64,000 bases of DNA from Gammaproteobacteria bacterium (GCA_009841635.1 VXLJ01000027.1:21125-85124), one strand, 5' to 3'; shown: positions 19,271-28,586, numbered from the stretch's first letter. Notes: generated by a model from the sequence alone, not told the origin. Made by a program: numbers and translations.

Positions 19271-20152
19271 TTACGCAACTACCGCACGATCACGTGCAAT
19301 CGCACCAGCGCGTTTACAAAGCACACCGACCACTTTAGTGCGGTATTCGACCGTTCCACGTTTGTCAGTAATTGGCGAAGCGGCGGCCGAACACGCATCC
19401 GCAGCTGCGTTCAACGCTGCCTCGTCCACATTGCTACCAATCAAAGCTGCGGCCGCGTCGGGAACAACCAACGCTGTTGGCGCAACCGCGCCAATCCCAA
19501 CTCTTGCTTCTGTACAGGTTCCATTCTCGTCCAGCGTGAGGCGCACACCAGCGCCTGCAACGGCGATGTCCATCTCTGTTCGAGGAATAAAACGTAGATA
19601 CGCATCCCCCGTGCGACCTTTCGGTGTTGGAATCCGCAATCCCAATAAAAATTCGTGCGGAGCCATGCAGTTGGTACCGACACCAGTGAGGAAATCCTCA
19701 ACAGGTACGTTACGTTCTCCATCCGCACCTACGATATGACAAACTGCGCTATTCGCGATCAACGCAGGAATGGTGTCGCCAGCCGGGGACGAATTGCATA
19801 AATTGCCACCAATCGTGCAACGACCTTGAATCTGCGTCGAGCCGATGAGATCGGCGGATTCAATAAGACCTGGTAACTTGCCTTTCAGTTCAGCGTTTTC
19901 ATTGAGCACTGCGCTGGCAATCGCGGCACCAATGTAGATTTCTTCATCGCCAATGGATAGCTTGTTTGTTTCCGCCAATTGCTTGACGTCGACTAATAGC
20001 CTCGGTTCACGGTCGACAGAGCGCATTTGCACAAGCACATCTGTACCGCCGGCTAATACTTGCGCCCGACCTCCGCTCTGCGCGGTGTTTGACAGCAATT
20101 CCACTGTGCTATCAACTGTCGAGGGCGCGGCATATGCGTAGTCGCCCATCAA
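19271..20152 (-). CDS. Molybdenum hydroxylase medium (FAD-binding) subunit
   Basis: This 293-residue protein is of the CoxM/XDH FAD-binding type. The FAD pyrophosphate motif appears as AGGTDVLVQM near residue 37 and GGNLCNSSPAGD at about residue 115, with a C-terminal CO-dehydrogenase flavoprotein domain. It lacks the 4Fe-4S insertion of 4-hydroxybenzoyl-CoA reductase beta subunits. It is first in the operon, with its start next to a divergent promoter region that carries a perfect palindrome (20227-20247). Confidence 0.9.
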   Translation of the reverse strand: MMGDYAYAAPSTVDSTVELLSNTAQSGGRAQVLAGGTDVLVQMRSVDREPRLLVDVKQLAETNKLSIGDEEIYIGAAIASAVLNENAELKGKLPGLIESADLIGSTQIQGRCTIGGNLCNSSPAGDTIPALIANSAVCHIVGADGERNVPVEDFLTGVGTNCMAPHEFLLGLRIPTPKGRTGDAYLRFIPRTEMDIAVAGAGVRLTLDENGTCTEARVGIGAVAPTALVVPDAAAALIGSNVDEAALNAAADACSAAASPITDKRGTVEYRTKVVGVLCKRAGAIARDRAVVA

Positions 20153-20226
20153 TACCCCTTTCGCTAGAAATTTAAAGCGGGAATTTATATCATGCAGCTA
20201 TACGCATGGGATAAACAAACGATGTT

Positions 20227-20247
20227 TACATTGATTTTTTCAATGTA
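20227..20247. promoter_or_regulatory. Perfect palindrome, candidate operator
   Basis: TACATTGA (20227-20234), five T residues and TCAATGTA (20240-20247) form an 8-bp perfect inverted repeat between the divergent molybdenum hydroxylase operon and pepQ. It lies 75 bp from the FAD-subunit start and 25 bp before pepQ. The spacing is that of a dimeric regulator site rather than a terminator. No regulator gene adjoins it. Confidence 0.5.
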
Positions 20248-20271
20248 TCGTGAAATTAGCAAAAAATCGCT

Positions 20272-21618
20272 ATGCAATTAGCCGCTTTTGAAGCACATAT
20301 TGCTAGTTTGCTGCAGAACTGGCGTGAATTGATGCAGTCTCATCAGTTCGACGCGGCTGTTGTTCACGCTGGTGCAAACCCCACGTACTACCAAGACGAT
20401 CAGCATCCGCCGTTTCACGCCTACGGTCATTTTTTGCGCTGGGTGCCTACCGAAGATTGCGAACACGCAGTGCTCCTAATCTCGCAAACTGACAGCCCAA
20501 AGCTGTATTGGCACAAGCCTGATGACTACTGGTATATGCCAAGTTCACCGCCAACGTTTTGTGAAGGGATATATGAGATTCGTGAATTTAGTGATGTTGA
20601 GTCGTTGACTGTTTCATTACGTCGAGATCTCGGTAAATACTCCGATGTGGCAAATTTCGGCCCTTCAAATACAAACATCGAAGCTAATAACCGTGCCGCA
20701 GCACAACAAGACATGTCGTCGCAGCTGGATTTCCGCCGAGCGTTCAAATCGGAGTTTGAGCAAGACTGCATCAGGGAGGCCACGGTGCGAAGCGTGCGAG
20801 GGCACCTTGCAGCTGAACGGGCCTTTCTAAATGGCGCAAGTGAATTTGACATTCAGCATGACTACTTGCACGCCAGCAAACAAACAGAAGCCTCGCTACC
20901 GTACCCAAGCATCGTTGGGTTGAACGAACATGCGGCTGTATTGCACTACCAGAAATACGATCGCACACCACCGCAACAGACACACAGTCTGCTCATTGAC
21001 GCAGGTGCTAAAGCAAATTGCTATCACGCTGACATTACACGTACATATGCCGCTTCGAATAACGGCGAATTCGCTGAACTTATTAACGCCGTGAATCTAG
21101 CCCAACAGGCACTGATTGAAGAAATTCACGTGGGTGTGCCTTATCTCCGCATTCATGAATCCATGCATCAGAAAGTCGCGACCATTCTCTGCGACATGCA
21201 GCTGCTCACGTGCTCTGCTGAAGCCGCGTTCGAACAGCGTATGACAGACGTGTTCTTCCCGCATGGTATTGGGCATTTACTTGGCTTGCAAACTCACGAT
21301 GTGGGTGGTCACGTGTCGACCCCAGAAGGATCTACAACCCCATCGCACGACCGCTACTCGAGCCTTCGGCTACTGCGGAATATCGAACCAGATATGGTTT
21401 TCACCATCGAACCTGGCATTTACTTCATCCCAAGTCTGCTCAACGCGTGGCGCGGTCACGCTGACTTCAATTGGGAAAGGATTAATCAGTTCACACCTAG
21501 TGGCGGCGTGCGAATCGAGGATAACGTGCTCGTACAGTCAAACAACTTGACCAATTTCACGCGTGACGCATTCACGAGCGCAAGCGCTGGTGACCTCGTA
21601 GCAAATGCTGCCACTTAA
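20272..21618 (+). CDS. pepQ: Xaa-Pro dipeptidase PepQ
   Basis: This 448-residue M24-family metallopeptidase cleaves dipeptides with C-terminal proline. The dinuclear-metal ligands are all present: Asp243 (LLIDAGAK), Asp254 (ADITRTY), His335 (PHGIGHLLGL), Glu380 (TIEPGIYF) and Glu416 (RIEDNVL). The N-terminal region (for example YYQDDQHPPFHAYGHFLRW) matches bacterial PepQ/OpdA-type prolidases rather than PepP. ATG start. Its 3' end overlaps convergent holB by 47 bp. Confidence 0.9.
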   Translation: MQLAAFEAHIASLLQNWRELMQSHQFDAAVVHAGANPTYYQDDQHPPFHAYGHFLRWVPTEDCEHAVLLISQTDSPKLYWHKPDDYWYMPSSPPTFCEGIYEIREFSDVESLTVSLRRDLGKYSDVANFGPSNTNIEANNRAAAQQDMSSQLDFRRAFKSEFEQDCIREATVRSVRGHLAAERAFLNGASEFDIQHDYLHASKQTEASLPYPSIVGLNEHAAVLHYQKYDRTPPQQTHSLLIDAGAKANCYHADITRTYAASNNGEFAELINAVNLAQQALIEEIHVGVPYLRIHESMHQKVATILCDMQLLTCSAEAAFEQRMTDVFFPHGIGHLLGLQTHDVGGHVSTPEGSTTPSHDRYSSLRLLRNIEPDMVFTIEPGIYFIPSLLNAWRGHADFNWERINQFTPSGGVRIEDNVLVQSNNLTNFTRDAFTSASAGDLVANAAT

Positions 21619-22459
21619 TGAGCAAGCGGATGTACTGTCTTTCGCGATCGAGTCCTGGTACTTCTCTGAACTGCCTACGTATATCGCTCAGCTGGTCATA
21701 AAACACCGCAACAGGTTCTACGTGAGCAGTATTGTGTGCCAACCGTAAAGTTACGAATTGCCAGCGCATAAGGATGTCATCCACGTCCAATTCGCGCATG
21801 TCGCGCGCCAGTTCGGGTATCGCCGCTTGAGCGCGAGCGGCTTTCGCCAAATGCGCTTTAAGGATTAGCCTACGCTCTTGCAACGCATTAAGCGCTGCAA
21901 ACGGCGCACCTCCGTAATCTTCCAGATAGTCGTCAATTTCAGACAAATCAGTCGTCTGTGACGCGATAAAGTCCTTAACTTCAGCAGGGCTCCCTCGTCG
22001 CACCACTTGCCTTTGGCAACGGCTTCGAATGGTTGGCGACAAGAGCTCGCCATGCGTAGACACCAACACGATGTACTTGTCGGCGGGTGGCTCTTCCAAG
22101 ATTTTTAGCAATGCTTGCGATGCGGGGATGCTCATCTTGTCTGCTTCCCGTATCAAGGCTAGTCTGCGGCTACCTACCCGAGAGGTCGCTGATAGGAACT
22201 CAATAGCATCTCGTATTTGCTCGATTGAAATGAGCGTCTTCCGTTCCTCAAGACCAACATTGATGAAATCCAAGTTTGTACTCAATTCCAAATCGTCACG
22301 CACATCCAAAAGCAAGCGAACGACACGTTCCGCGAGCAGCGTTGCGCCCCAGCCTGGCGTCGCACTAATCAGTAAGGCATGGGTCAGACGATCTTCGTCG
22401 TTCGCTGCCGATATCGAATCGAACGATCGGGCAAGCCATGGCGGAAGAGGTAAAGTCAC
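21572..22459 (-). CDS. holB: DNA polymerase III delta-prime subunit HolB
   Basis: This 295-residue clamp-loader subunit keeps the AAA+ core segments (SIEQIRDAIEFLS, LIREADKMSIPASQALLKILEEPP, RSRCQRQ with the arginine-finger SRC motif). Walker A is degenerate, as in all delta-prime proteins. The cysteine cluster that forms the zinc module in E. coli delta-prime is missing; the corresponding stretch (LLLDVRDDLELSTNLDF) is short and has no Cys. It follows tmk by 4 bp in the conserved mltG-tmk-holB order. Confidence 0.88.
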   Translation of the reverse strand: MTLPLPPWLARSFDSISAANDEDRLTHALLISATPGWGATLLAERVVRLLLDVRDDLELSTNLDFINVGLEERKTLISIEQIRDAIEFLSATSRVGSRRLALIREADKMSIPASQALLKILEEPPADKYIVLVSTHGELLSPTIRSRCQRQVVRRGSPAEVKDFIASQTTDLSEIDDYLEDYGGAPFAALNALQERRLILKAHLAKAARAQAAIPELARDMRELDVDDILMRWQFVTLRLAHNTAHVEPVAVFYDQLSDIRRQFREVPGLDRERQYIRLLIKWQHLLRGHQRLRS

Positions 22460-22463
22460 AGTT

Positions 22464-23087
22464 TCAGTCCGCTGTGATCAATGGACTAAGAAGTGCTTCA
22501 ATGGCTTGTTCGACGTCCTCAAGTGGCTGCGTCGCGTCAATGACATTCATACGCGGCAATTCGCGCGCTTGCGCTAAATAGGTTGCACGAATACGCTCAA
22601 AAAATGCCTCGTCCTCGCGCTCGAAACGATCGAGCGTGCGATTCGACAACCGCGCTGGAATCAACTTCGCAGGAATGTCCAGCAATATGGTGAGATCAGG
22701 TTCGATATAGAGGTCGCCCATGGCTTCAACAAGCGCTGCTACCCGTTTTACGCCGAGTTGCCGACCTCCGCCTTGGTACGCTATCGAAGAATCCACGAAC
22801 CGGTCGCAAAGCACCCACACCCCACTTCTTAACGCAGGAATGATGACTTCCTCTAAAAGTTGTGTGCGCGATGCAAACATCATGAATAGTTCGGTCATAG
22901 GCATTAATGGTTCGTCGCGTGTATGCAGCAGCACACGTCGAATTTCTTCACCGATTTTGGTGCGACCTGGCTCATGCGTACGTAAGGTATCGATGCCATG
23001 CTCCCGCAAAAAGTAGTCAGTCCAAACGATGTTGGTGCTCTTGCCGCTACCTTCGACGCCTTCAAACGTAATAAATCGGCCACTCAT
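22464..23087 (-). CDS. tmk: Thymidylate kinase
   Basis: This 207-residue enzyme phosphorylates dTMP to dTDP. The P-loop is FEGVEGSGKST, the DR(Y/F) motif is CDRFVDSSIAYQG, and the lid region lies at 135-160. I chose the ATG at 23087 (MSGRFITFEG) over the upstream in-frame GTG because family members begin a few residues before the P-loop. It lies between mltG and holB as in most gammaproteobacteria. Confidence 0.93.
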   Translation of the reverse strand: MSGRFITFEGVEGSGKSTNIVWTDYFLREHGIDTLRTHEPGRTKIGEEIRRVLLHTRDEPLMPMTELFMMFASRTQLLEEVIIPALRSGVWVLCDRFVDSSIAYQGGGRQLGVKRVAALVEAMGDLYIEPDLTILLDIPAKLIPARLSNRTLDRFEREDEAFFERIRATYLAQARELPRMNVIDATQPLEDVEQAIEALLSPLITAD

Positions 23088-23137
23088 AGCGTCATGCGAA
23101 CGCAATAGCACACCATCAAAGTCCACTCATTCGACGG

Positions 23138-24136
23138 TTAACGGTTATTGATGTACCTTGCAACTGCACGATTGTGATCTTGCAATGTTTCACTAAACTC
23201 ACTGGTGCCATCGCCTCGCGACACGAAATAAAGCTCTTTGCCAGCAGTAGGCTGTGCTGCAGCAAAAAGGGACTCTGCGCTGGGCGCACAAATTGGCGAT
23301 GGTGGTAGACCTTTCACCTTATATGTGTTGTACAAGCTGTCTATCCGAAGATCGGCCCAGGTCAAGCGACCTCTAAATTTGTCACCGACGGCATATATCA
23401 CCGTCGGGTCGATTTGCAAATACATATCTAACCCTAAGCGTCTGTGAATGACCCCCGAAATGCGTGCCCTGTCAGAGGCAACATGCGACTCGCGCTCAAC
23501 CATGGACGCAACGATTAGCAATTCGTATTTTGAGGTTACATGGATGTTGTCCGTTGCACTCGCCCATGCATCATCAAGCTTTTCTTCCATTAGAGCAAAT
23601 GCTTGACGCAGCACGGAAGATGCTGGTTCGCCACGCCTAAATGAGTATGTGTCTGGAAAGAAAAGTCCTTCTCCATGCGTCGCCGTGACCGGTAACCGTA
23701 ACCTCTGTACGATATTGGCAGGCGTGACGCCGGGAAGGTCATTCACGAGCTTTTCATTGGATGTGAGCAAGGCGAGAAATCGCTCAAGACGAGCGCCTTC
23801 GGCGAGTTGAACGTCATAAGTAACGACCGAGCCTTGCGTCAATTTGAGCAGTATGCTCGAAAGTGTTACCTCGCCTTCGAATTCATACTCACCAGCTTGA
23901 ATTTTGTCGTCAGCTTCTTCGAAGCGAGTAAACCATTCAAATAGCCAACTTTTGTCGATTACGCCAACTTGCTCAAGTTTCCTTGCAACCGTCGCTAGGC
24001 TATCGCCATGCTCAACCAGGACGTAGGCCGGTGTCGTGACTGACTGGGAAGCGTTTATTAAGGATCGCCAGCCGTAAAACCCCCAAGATAAGGCTGCGAC
24101 CAGAAGAAGCGTCACGGCGAACAGCAACCACCGCAT
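23138..24136 (-). CDS. mltG: Endolytic transglycosylase MltG
   Basis: This 332-residue inner-membrane protein has a single N-terminal anchor (LLFAVTLLLVAALSWGF), a LysM-like segment (VEHGDSLATVARKLEQ) and the YceG catalytic domain with the conserved glutamate in ASMVERES. MltG cuts nascent peptidoglycan strands at the membrane and sets their length. Conserved downstream motifs (IDPTVIYA, YNTYKVKGLPPSPI) are complete. It follows fabF by 13 bp; pabC, often between them, is absent. Confidence 0.94.
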   Translation of the reverse strand: MRWLLFAVTLLLVAALSWGFYGWRSLINASQSVTTPAYVLVEHGDSLATVARKLEQVGVIDKSWLFEWFTRFEEADDKIQAGEYEFEGEVTLSSILLKLTQGSVVTYDVQLAEGARLERFLALLTSNEKLVNDLPGVTPANIVQRLRLPVTATHGEGLFFPDTYSFRRGEPASSVLRQAFALMEEKLDDAWASATDNIHVTSKYELLIVASMVERESHVASDRARISGVIHRRLGLDMYLQIDPTVIYAVGDKFRGRLTWADLRIDSLYNTYKVKGLPPSPICAPSAESLFAAAQPTAGKELYFVSRGDGTSEFSETLQDHNRAVARYINNR

Positions 24137-24149
24137 CGCTACAACTCGC

Positions 24150-25382
24150 TTATACGCGACTGAATATCAAGCTGCCGTTGGTCCCGCCGAAACCGAACGA
24201 ATTTGAAAGGACGTGTTCGAGTTTAGCGTCACGGGCGGTATGAGGCACGTAGTCCAAATCGCATGCTGGATCTTGGTTGTCTAGATTGATCGTAGGATGA
24301 ATTCGTTGGTCACGAAGCGACAACGCACAAAAACCGGCTTCAACCGCACCTGCTGCGCCTAGCAGGTGACCAATCATCGATTTGGATGAACTCACCGCAA
24401 CTTTTGAATCTGCGCCAAACACCTCTTTAATCGCTAGCGTTTCGGCAATGTCGCCTTGCGGCGTCGATGTCCCGTGCGCGTTTACGTATTGCACGTCATC
24501 GGGCGCCAGTTTGGCATCTGCCAAGGCATTGCGCATCGACGCAATCGCACCCTCGCCACTATTCGGCGGACTGGTAATGTGATAAGCATCGGCACTTACG
24601 CCAAAGCCAGTAACTTCGCAATATATGTCAGCACCGCGCTGCTTGGCGTGCTCGTATTCTTCAATGACCAGCGCACCAGCACCATCGCCAAGCACGAATC
24701 CATCGCGATCAACGTCCCAAGGTCGACTCGCTCGTTCTGGTTCATCATTTCTAGTCGATAACGCGCGCATGGATGCGAATCCGGCCAGGGTCAACGGGGT
24801 GGTCGACCACTCTGAACCGCCAGCGACCATCACATCGGCATCGCCATACTGAATCATGCGTGCGCCGTAGCCAATGTTGTGCGTGCCGGTCGTACATGCG
24901 GTCACGATGGCGATGTTAGGACCTTTAAAACCATGTTTTATCGAGGCATTGCCGCTAATCATGTTTATGACACTCGACGGCACGAAGAATGGCGAAACGC
25001 GTCTCGGCCCGCGATCTAAAAGCACGGAATGTGTGTCTTCGATGGTCTTAATACCACCGATTCCTGAGCCCATTGCAATGCCAATACGCTCGGGATCTGG
25101 CGGGTCGGCTATTCCTGCACTTGCAACGGCCTGATCTACCGCAGCTAGACCCAGCTGAAGGAAAGGATCAAGCCGCGAAGCTTCGCGCGGATCGATATAT
25201 TGGCTAGCATCAAATCCCTTGAGGCTAGCGCCGATTTGCACTTTGTGCGCGCTCGTGTCGATTGTGTCGATCTTATTGCCGCCGCTCACGCCATTGAGAG
25301 CGCTCTGCCACGAACTGTCGGTATCGAGGCCGATAGGCGTGATTAGGCCCATCCCGGTTACGACAACGCGACGTCTACTCAT
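24150..25382 (-). CDS. fabF: 3-oxoacyl-ACP synthase II FabF
   Basis: This 410-residue condensing enzyme elongates acyl-ACP with malonyl-ACP. The Cys-His-His triad is complete: Cys163 (TACTTGTH), His303 (NAHGTSTPQGD) and His339 (KSMIGHLLGAAG). It lies directly downstream of acpP in the standard acpP-fabF order. Since fabH is missing from this cluster, FabF or an unlinked enzyme must supply the first condensation. Confidence 0.96.
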   Translation of the reverse strand: MSRRRVVVTGMGLITPIGLDTDSSWQSALNGVSGGNKIDTIDTSAHKVQIGASLKGFDASQYIDPREASRLDPFLQLGLAAVDQAVASAGIADPPDPERIGIAMGSGIGGIKTIEDTHSVLLDRGPRRVSPFFVPSSVINMISGNASIKHGFKGPNIAIVTACTTGTHNIGYGARMIQYGDADVMVAGGSEWSTTPLTLAGFASMRALSTRNDEPERASRPWDVDRDGFVLGDGAGALVIEEYEHAKQRGADIYCEVTGFGVSADAYHITSPPNSGEGAIASMRNALADAKLAPDDVQYVNAHGTSTPQGDIAETLAIKEVFGADSKVAVSSSKSMIGHLLGAAGAVEAGFCALSLRDQRIHPTINLDNQDPACDLDYVPHTARDAKLEHVLSNSFGFGGTNGSLIFSRV

Positions 25383-25454
25383 CTAAGAAAGGCAACTGAC
25401 GGACAATTACGGCTACTTTTTACGATGGCAAATACCAATGCAATGGTATTCGAG

Positions 25455-25697
25455 CTATTCGTCGCCGACGACGTTCTTGATGTAGTTGTGCGCTTCTTCT
25501 ACCGTGTTGATGTTTTCCGCATCCTCATCCACGATCTCGATCTGAAACTCTTCCTCAAAAGCCATAACGAGTTCGACACGGTCTAGCGAATCGGCACCAA
25601 GATCTTCCTCCAGCGAAGACTCATCCTTGATTTCGTCGATTTCGACTTTGAGCTGTTTTGCGACAATGCTCTTGATGCGTTCCATTAATGAACTCAT
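25455..25697 (-). CDS. acpP: Acyl carrier protein
   Basis: This 80-residue acidic four-helix protein has the phosphopantetheine serine at Ser37 in [11 protein letters not shown]. It carries growing acyl chains for the fab enzymes around it and acyl groups for PlsX. Ribosome site GGAGT precedes the ATG at 25697. A 187-bp gap with an inverted repeat separates it from fabG, suggesting its own promoter. Confidence 0.97.
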   Translation of the reverse strand: MSSLMERIKSIVAKQLKVEIDEIKDESSLEEDLGADSLDRVELVMAFEEEFQIEIVDEDAENINTVEEAHNYIKNVVGDE

Positions 25698-25781
25698 AGC
25701 TTGAATTCACTCCATAGTCAAGGACTTGTACGACGCTTTTAAACCAACACCGACTGCGCGGTGAACGCCGTTCAAAATGCA

Positions 25782-25802
25782 GATTGAGCGAGCCGCTCAA
25801 TC
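25782..25802. repeat. Perfect inverted repeat between fabG and acpP
   Basis: GATTGAGCG (25782-25790) and CGCTCAATC (25794-25802) form a 9-bp perfect stem with a 3-nt loop. It lies between the fabG stop and the acpP start, on the transcribed minus strand, followed there by TGCATTTTG. That makes a weak terminator or an mRNA processing/stability hairpin, which would fit the usual need for more acpP than fabG transcript. Confidence 0.55.
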
Positions 25803-25884
25803 CTTAAAGCGCGAATTTTATCCGTCCACATGCACTGTAGCAGCCAAAAATAATGTATCGAAAAGTACCAGAATTCAAAGAAAC

Positions 25885-26610
25885 CTAGTAACCGAGCATA
25901 CCGCCATTGACCGCAATTGTCTGGCCAGTTACGTAGGAGCTATGCTCGCTGGCCAAAAACGCAACGACTTCTGCAACTTCTTGCGCATCGCCAATGCGAC
26001 CTAAAGGAATTCGGGCTAGGAGCTGTTCTTTCACTTTTTCATCTAAGCTAGCTGTCATGTCGGTCTCAATGAAGCCTGGAGCAACACAATTAACCGTTAT
26101 GCCACGACTACCGAGTTCTTGAGCTAAACTGCGCGTAAATCCTTCTATCCCCGCTTTTGCAGCAGCGTAATTCGCCTGACCAGCGTTACCCATCCGCCCA
26201 ACAACCGAACCGACATTAATGATGCGTCCCCAGCGTTCACGCATCATGCCTCGCAAGAAAGGTTTACAAAGGCGATGTAGCGCTACTAAATTAGTTTGAA
26301 TCACGTCGGCCCAGTCTGCATCGGACATTCTGAGAAAGAGATTGTCCTTGGTGACCCCGGCGTTGTTTACCAAGATAGTAAGATTCGCTTCACTAGTGAC
26401 TTGCTCGACCGCCGCCGTTACAGAATCAACATCATTGACCTGTAATACGATGCCAGTACCAGAATCACCAAGCATTTCGCTTACTCGATCGGCACCTTCT
26501 TGGGAGGTTGCTGAACCGTAAACAAAAGTACTTGCTGAGGCCAGTCGCATAGCGATGGCGGAACCAATGCCACGACTGGCACCTGTTACAAGCGCAATTC
26601 GACTGCTCAT
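25885..26610 (-). CDS. fabG: 3-oxoacyl-ACP reductase FabG
   Basis: This 241-residue SDR reduces beta-ketoacyl-ACP with NADPH. The TGASRGIG cofactor motif (9-16), NNAG, and the catalytic Ser135, Tyr148 and Lys152 are in place. The C-terminal segment (ITVNCVAPGFIETDMT, TGQTIAVNGGM) is FabG-typical. It overlaps fabD by 4 bp. Confidence 0.95.
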   Translation of the reverse strand: MSSRIALVTGASRGIGSAIAMRLASASTFVYGSATSQEGADRVSEMLGDSGTGIVLQVNDVDSVTAAVEQVTSEANLTILVNNAGVTKDNLFLRMSDADWADVIQTNLVALHRLCKPFLRGMMRERWGRIINVGSVVGRMGNAGQANYAAAKAGIEGFTRSLAQELGSRGITVNCVAPGFIETDMTASLDEKVKEQLLARIPLGRIGDAQEVAEVVAFLASEHSSYVTGQTIAVNGGMLGY

Positions 26611-27542
26611 GTGTTAATTGCAGCTAACGCGTCGTCGAAATCGCCAACGGTACTAATTGCCCTGCAATTCATGCGTCGATCAATGCGTCGCGACAAGCCT
26701 GTAAGCACCTTGCCTGGACCGCACTCAATTAAAGCGTCACAGCCCCGTGCAAGCATCGCCGTCACACAATCTGCCCACCGGACTGGCGATGACAACTGTT
26801 TTATTAAGCGACTGCGTACCCCATCAAGATCGTCTGCAGCTTCCGCGTCGACGTTCTGAAAAATGGGACACATCGGTTTATTCATAGACGTTTCAGCCAA
26901 GAGCTGCGCTACACCTTGAGTTGCCGGTGCCATTAGTTCGCAGTGTGATGGAACGCTTACATCCAACGGCACCACGCGTTTGCGTTTGTCGCCCTCGGCC
27001 AACACCTTTTCCGCGACCCGATTCACGGCGTCAGCCGCACCTGAAATAACCACTTGCCCTGGCGAATTGATATTTGCAGGAGCAACCACGCCATCGTCAG
27101 CATTGCAAAACTCCTGCAATTCTTCTAATTCAACCCCTAGCACAGCTGCCATCGCACCCGCACCGCTAGGTACAGCGCCTTGCATAAGTTTGCCCCGCTC
27201 GTGAACTAGCTTGATCGCATCGCTAAAACTGAATACACCAGCGACTGTTAATGCGGAATATTCACCAAGGCTATGACCTGCTACAGCATGAGGTGACGCG
27301 CCGCCTTGCGCCCGCCAAATCTCAAACAATGCCACTGAGGTCGCCAACATGACGGGTTGGGTTATTTCTGTTTGATTGAGTCGCTCGGCCGGGCCGAGTT
27401 CTATCAAAGACACTAAATCCTCATCGATGATGCCTGAAGCCTCAGCAAGGCGTTCATTCAACAAAGGAAATTTCGATCTCAGATCTTCCAGCATGCCGAC
27501 CGCTTGCGCACCCTGGCCTGGAAATATGTAACCAACCTGCAA
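26607..27542 (-). CDS. fabD: Malonyl-CoA:ACP transacylase FabD
   Basis: This 311-residue enzyme loads malonyl units onto ACP. The nucleophile is Ser91 in GHSLGEYSA, the catalytic His200 is in VPSHCELM, and the N-terminal FPGQGAQ is intact. It lies 5 bp downstream of plsX; in E. coli fabH separates these two genes, and here it does not. Confidence 0.95.
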   Translation of the reverse strand: MQVGYIFPGQGAQAVGMLEDLRSKFPLLNERLAEASGIIDEDLVSLIELGPAERLNQTEITQPVMLATSVALFEIWRAQGGASPHAVAGHSLGEYSALTVAGVFSFSDAIKLVHERGKLMQGAVPSGAGAMAAVLGVELEELQEFCNADDGVVAPANINSPGQVVISGAADAVNRVAEKVLAEGDKRKRVVPLDVSVPSHCELMAPATQGVAQLLAETSMNKPMCPIFQNVDAEAADDLDGVRSRLIKQLSSPVRWADCVTAMLARGCDALIECGPGKVLTGLSRRIDRRMNCRAISTVGDFDDALAAINT

Positions 27543-27547
27543 TTCAA

Positions 27548-28546
27548 TTACCCCTTTTCGAAAAATGCTTGGATTTTCGCAGGAACGCCCATCTCAACTT
27601 CACGGACAGCTTGAGCTATCGCCGCGGTCATGCCTGCTGCCGTTGTACCGTTGTGACTTTTCACCACGACACCGTTCAATCCGACGAAACTGCCACCATT
27701 GTGTCGCTGTGAATCGAGTTTGCGCATGAGGCGGCGAAACCGTTTGCGTGCGCGTTTACGTATAGCCTGAGCCGCGTCACCATGGTCATCGCTGCCTAAT
27801 TCGTGAAAGAACACGTCGCGAATGAAATTCACTGTGCCTTCGACAGCTTTTAATGCGATATTCCCCGCATAGCCATCCGTAACAACCACATCCGCACTAC
27901 CCTCAAATATGTGACTAGGTTCTACGAATCCGACGAAATTGAGTTCTTTCGCAGCTCCTAACAGTGCGGCCGCTTCGCGCAACAGAGTTGGCCCTTTACG
28001 CGCTTCAATGCCTATGTTCAACAGCGCGATTCGCGGCCGTTCAACGCCGCCCACACGCGATGCGTATGCCGAACCAAGGAATGCGAACTGCAGCAACGTT
28101 GAAGGTTTGCGTACGATGTTTGCACCCAGGTCTAACATCCAAAACGGTAATTGCTTCCCATCAAATTCTTTAATAACCGCCGGCCGATCAATGCCTAGTG
28201 GTGTATGCAGGATGTGTCGGCCTAATGCCATTAGTGCACCAGTACTGCCTACGCTTACAAACCCATCCACTTTTTCATCATGCAGCATATGCATGCCAAC
28301 ATGCATGGATGTACGGGTTCGTTCGCGCAATATGTCCCGCAAGGATTCGCCGTCTCGCACCCAGTTAGTGCAATCAACGATCTGATAACCGTTGCTGGAT
28401 TCTTTGCCTATAGACTCACTGTCGCAAATAAACAACAGTTCGCACGTTGGTCGAATCTCACGCAGCTCGGCAGCGCCTTCGATCAGTTCGGATGCAGGTA
28501 ACTCTGCACCAAGAAGATCAACGGCGATCCGTAATGGTCGTGTCAT
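27548..28546 (-). CDS. plsX: Phosphate acyltransferase PlsX
   Basis: This 332-residue enzyme makes acyl-phosphate from acyl-ACP for phospholipid synthesis. Family segments are visible: AVDLLGAELPASELIEGA near the start, GSTGALMALGR, LDLGANIV, VTDGYAGNIALKAVEG and a C-terminal LNGVVVKSHNG. The N-terminal DAMGGD found in most PlsX is here DLLGAE, a mild divergence. It lies downstream of rpmF as usual. Confidence 0.92.
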   Translation of the reverse strand: MTRPLRIAVDLLGAELPASELIEGAAELREIRPTCELLFICDSESIGKESSNGYQIVDCTNWVRDGESLRDILRERTRTSMHVGMHMLHDEKVDGFVSVGSTGALMALGRHILHTPLGIDRPAVIKEFDGKQLPFWMLDLGANIVRKPSTLLQFAFLGSAYASRVGGVERPRIALLNIGIEARKGPTLLREAAALLGAAKELNFVGFVEPSHIFEGSADVVVTDGYAGNIALKAVEGTVNFIRDVFFHELGSDDHGDAAQAIRKRARKRFRRLMRKLDSQRHNGGSFVGLNGVVVKSHNGTTAAGMTAAIAQAVREVEMGVPAKIQAFFEKG

Positions 28547-28586
28547 TGTCGCAGACGGATATCTGCGGAACAGCTAAGTCAGTGAG

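Noticed and set aside
16534..20152. Form I CO dehydrogenase (coxMSL)
   Set aside because: The gene order (medium, small, large) would fit, but the large-subunit active-site loop reads AYRAPGAPQ and not the AYRCSFR of true CO dehydrogenases.
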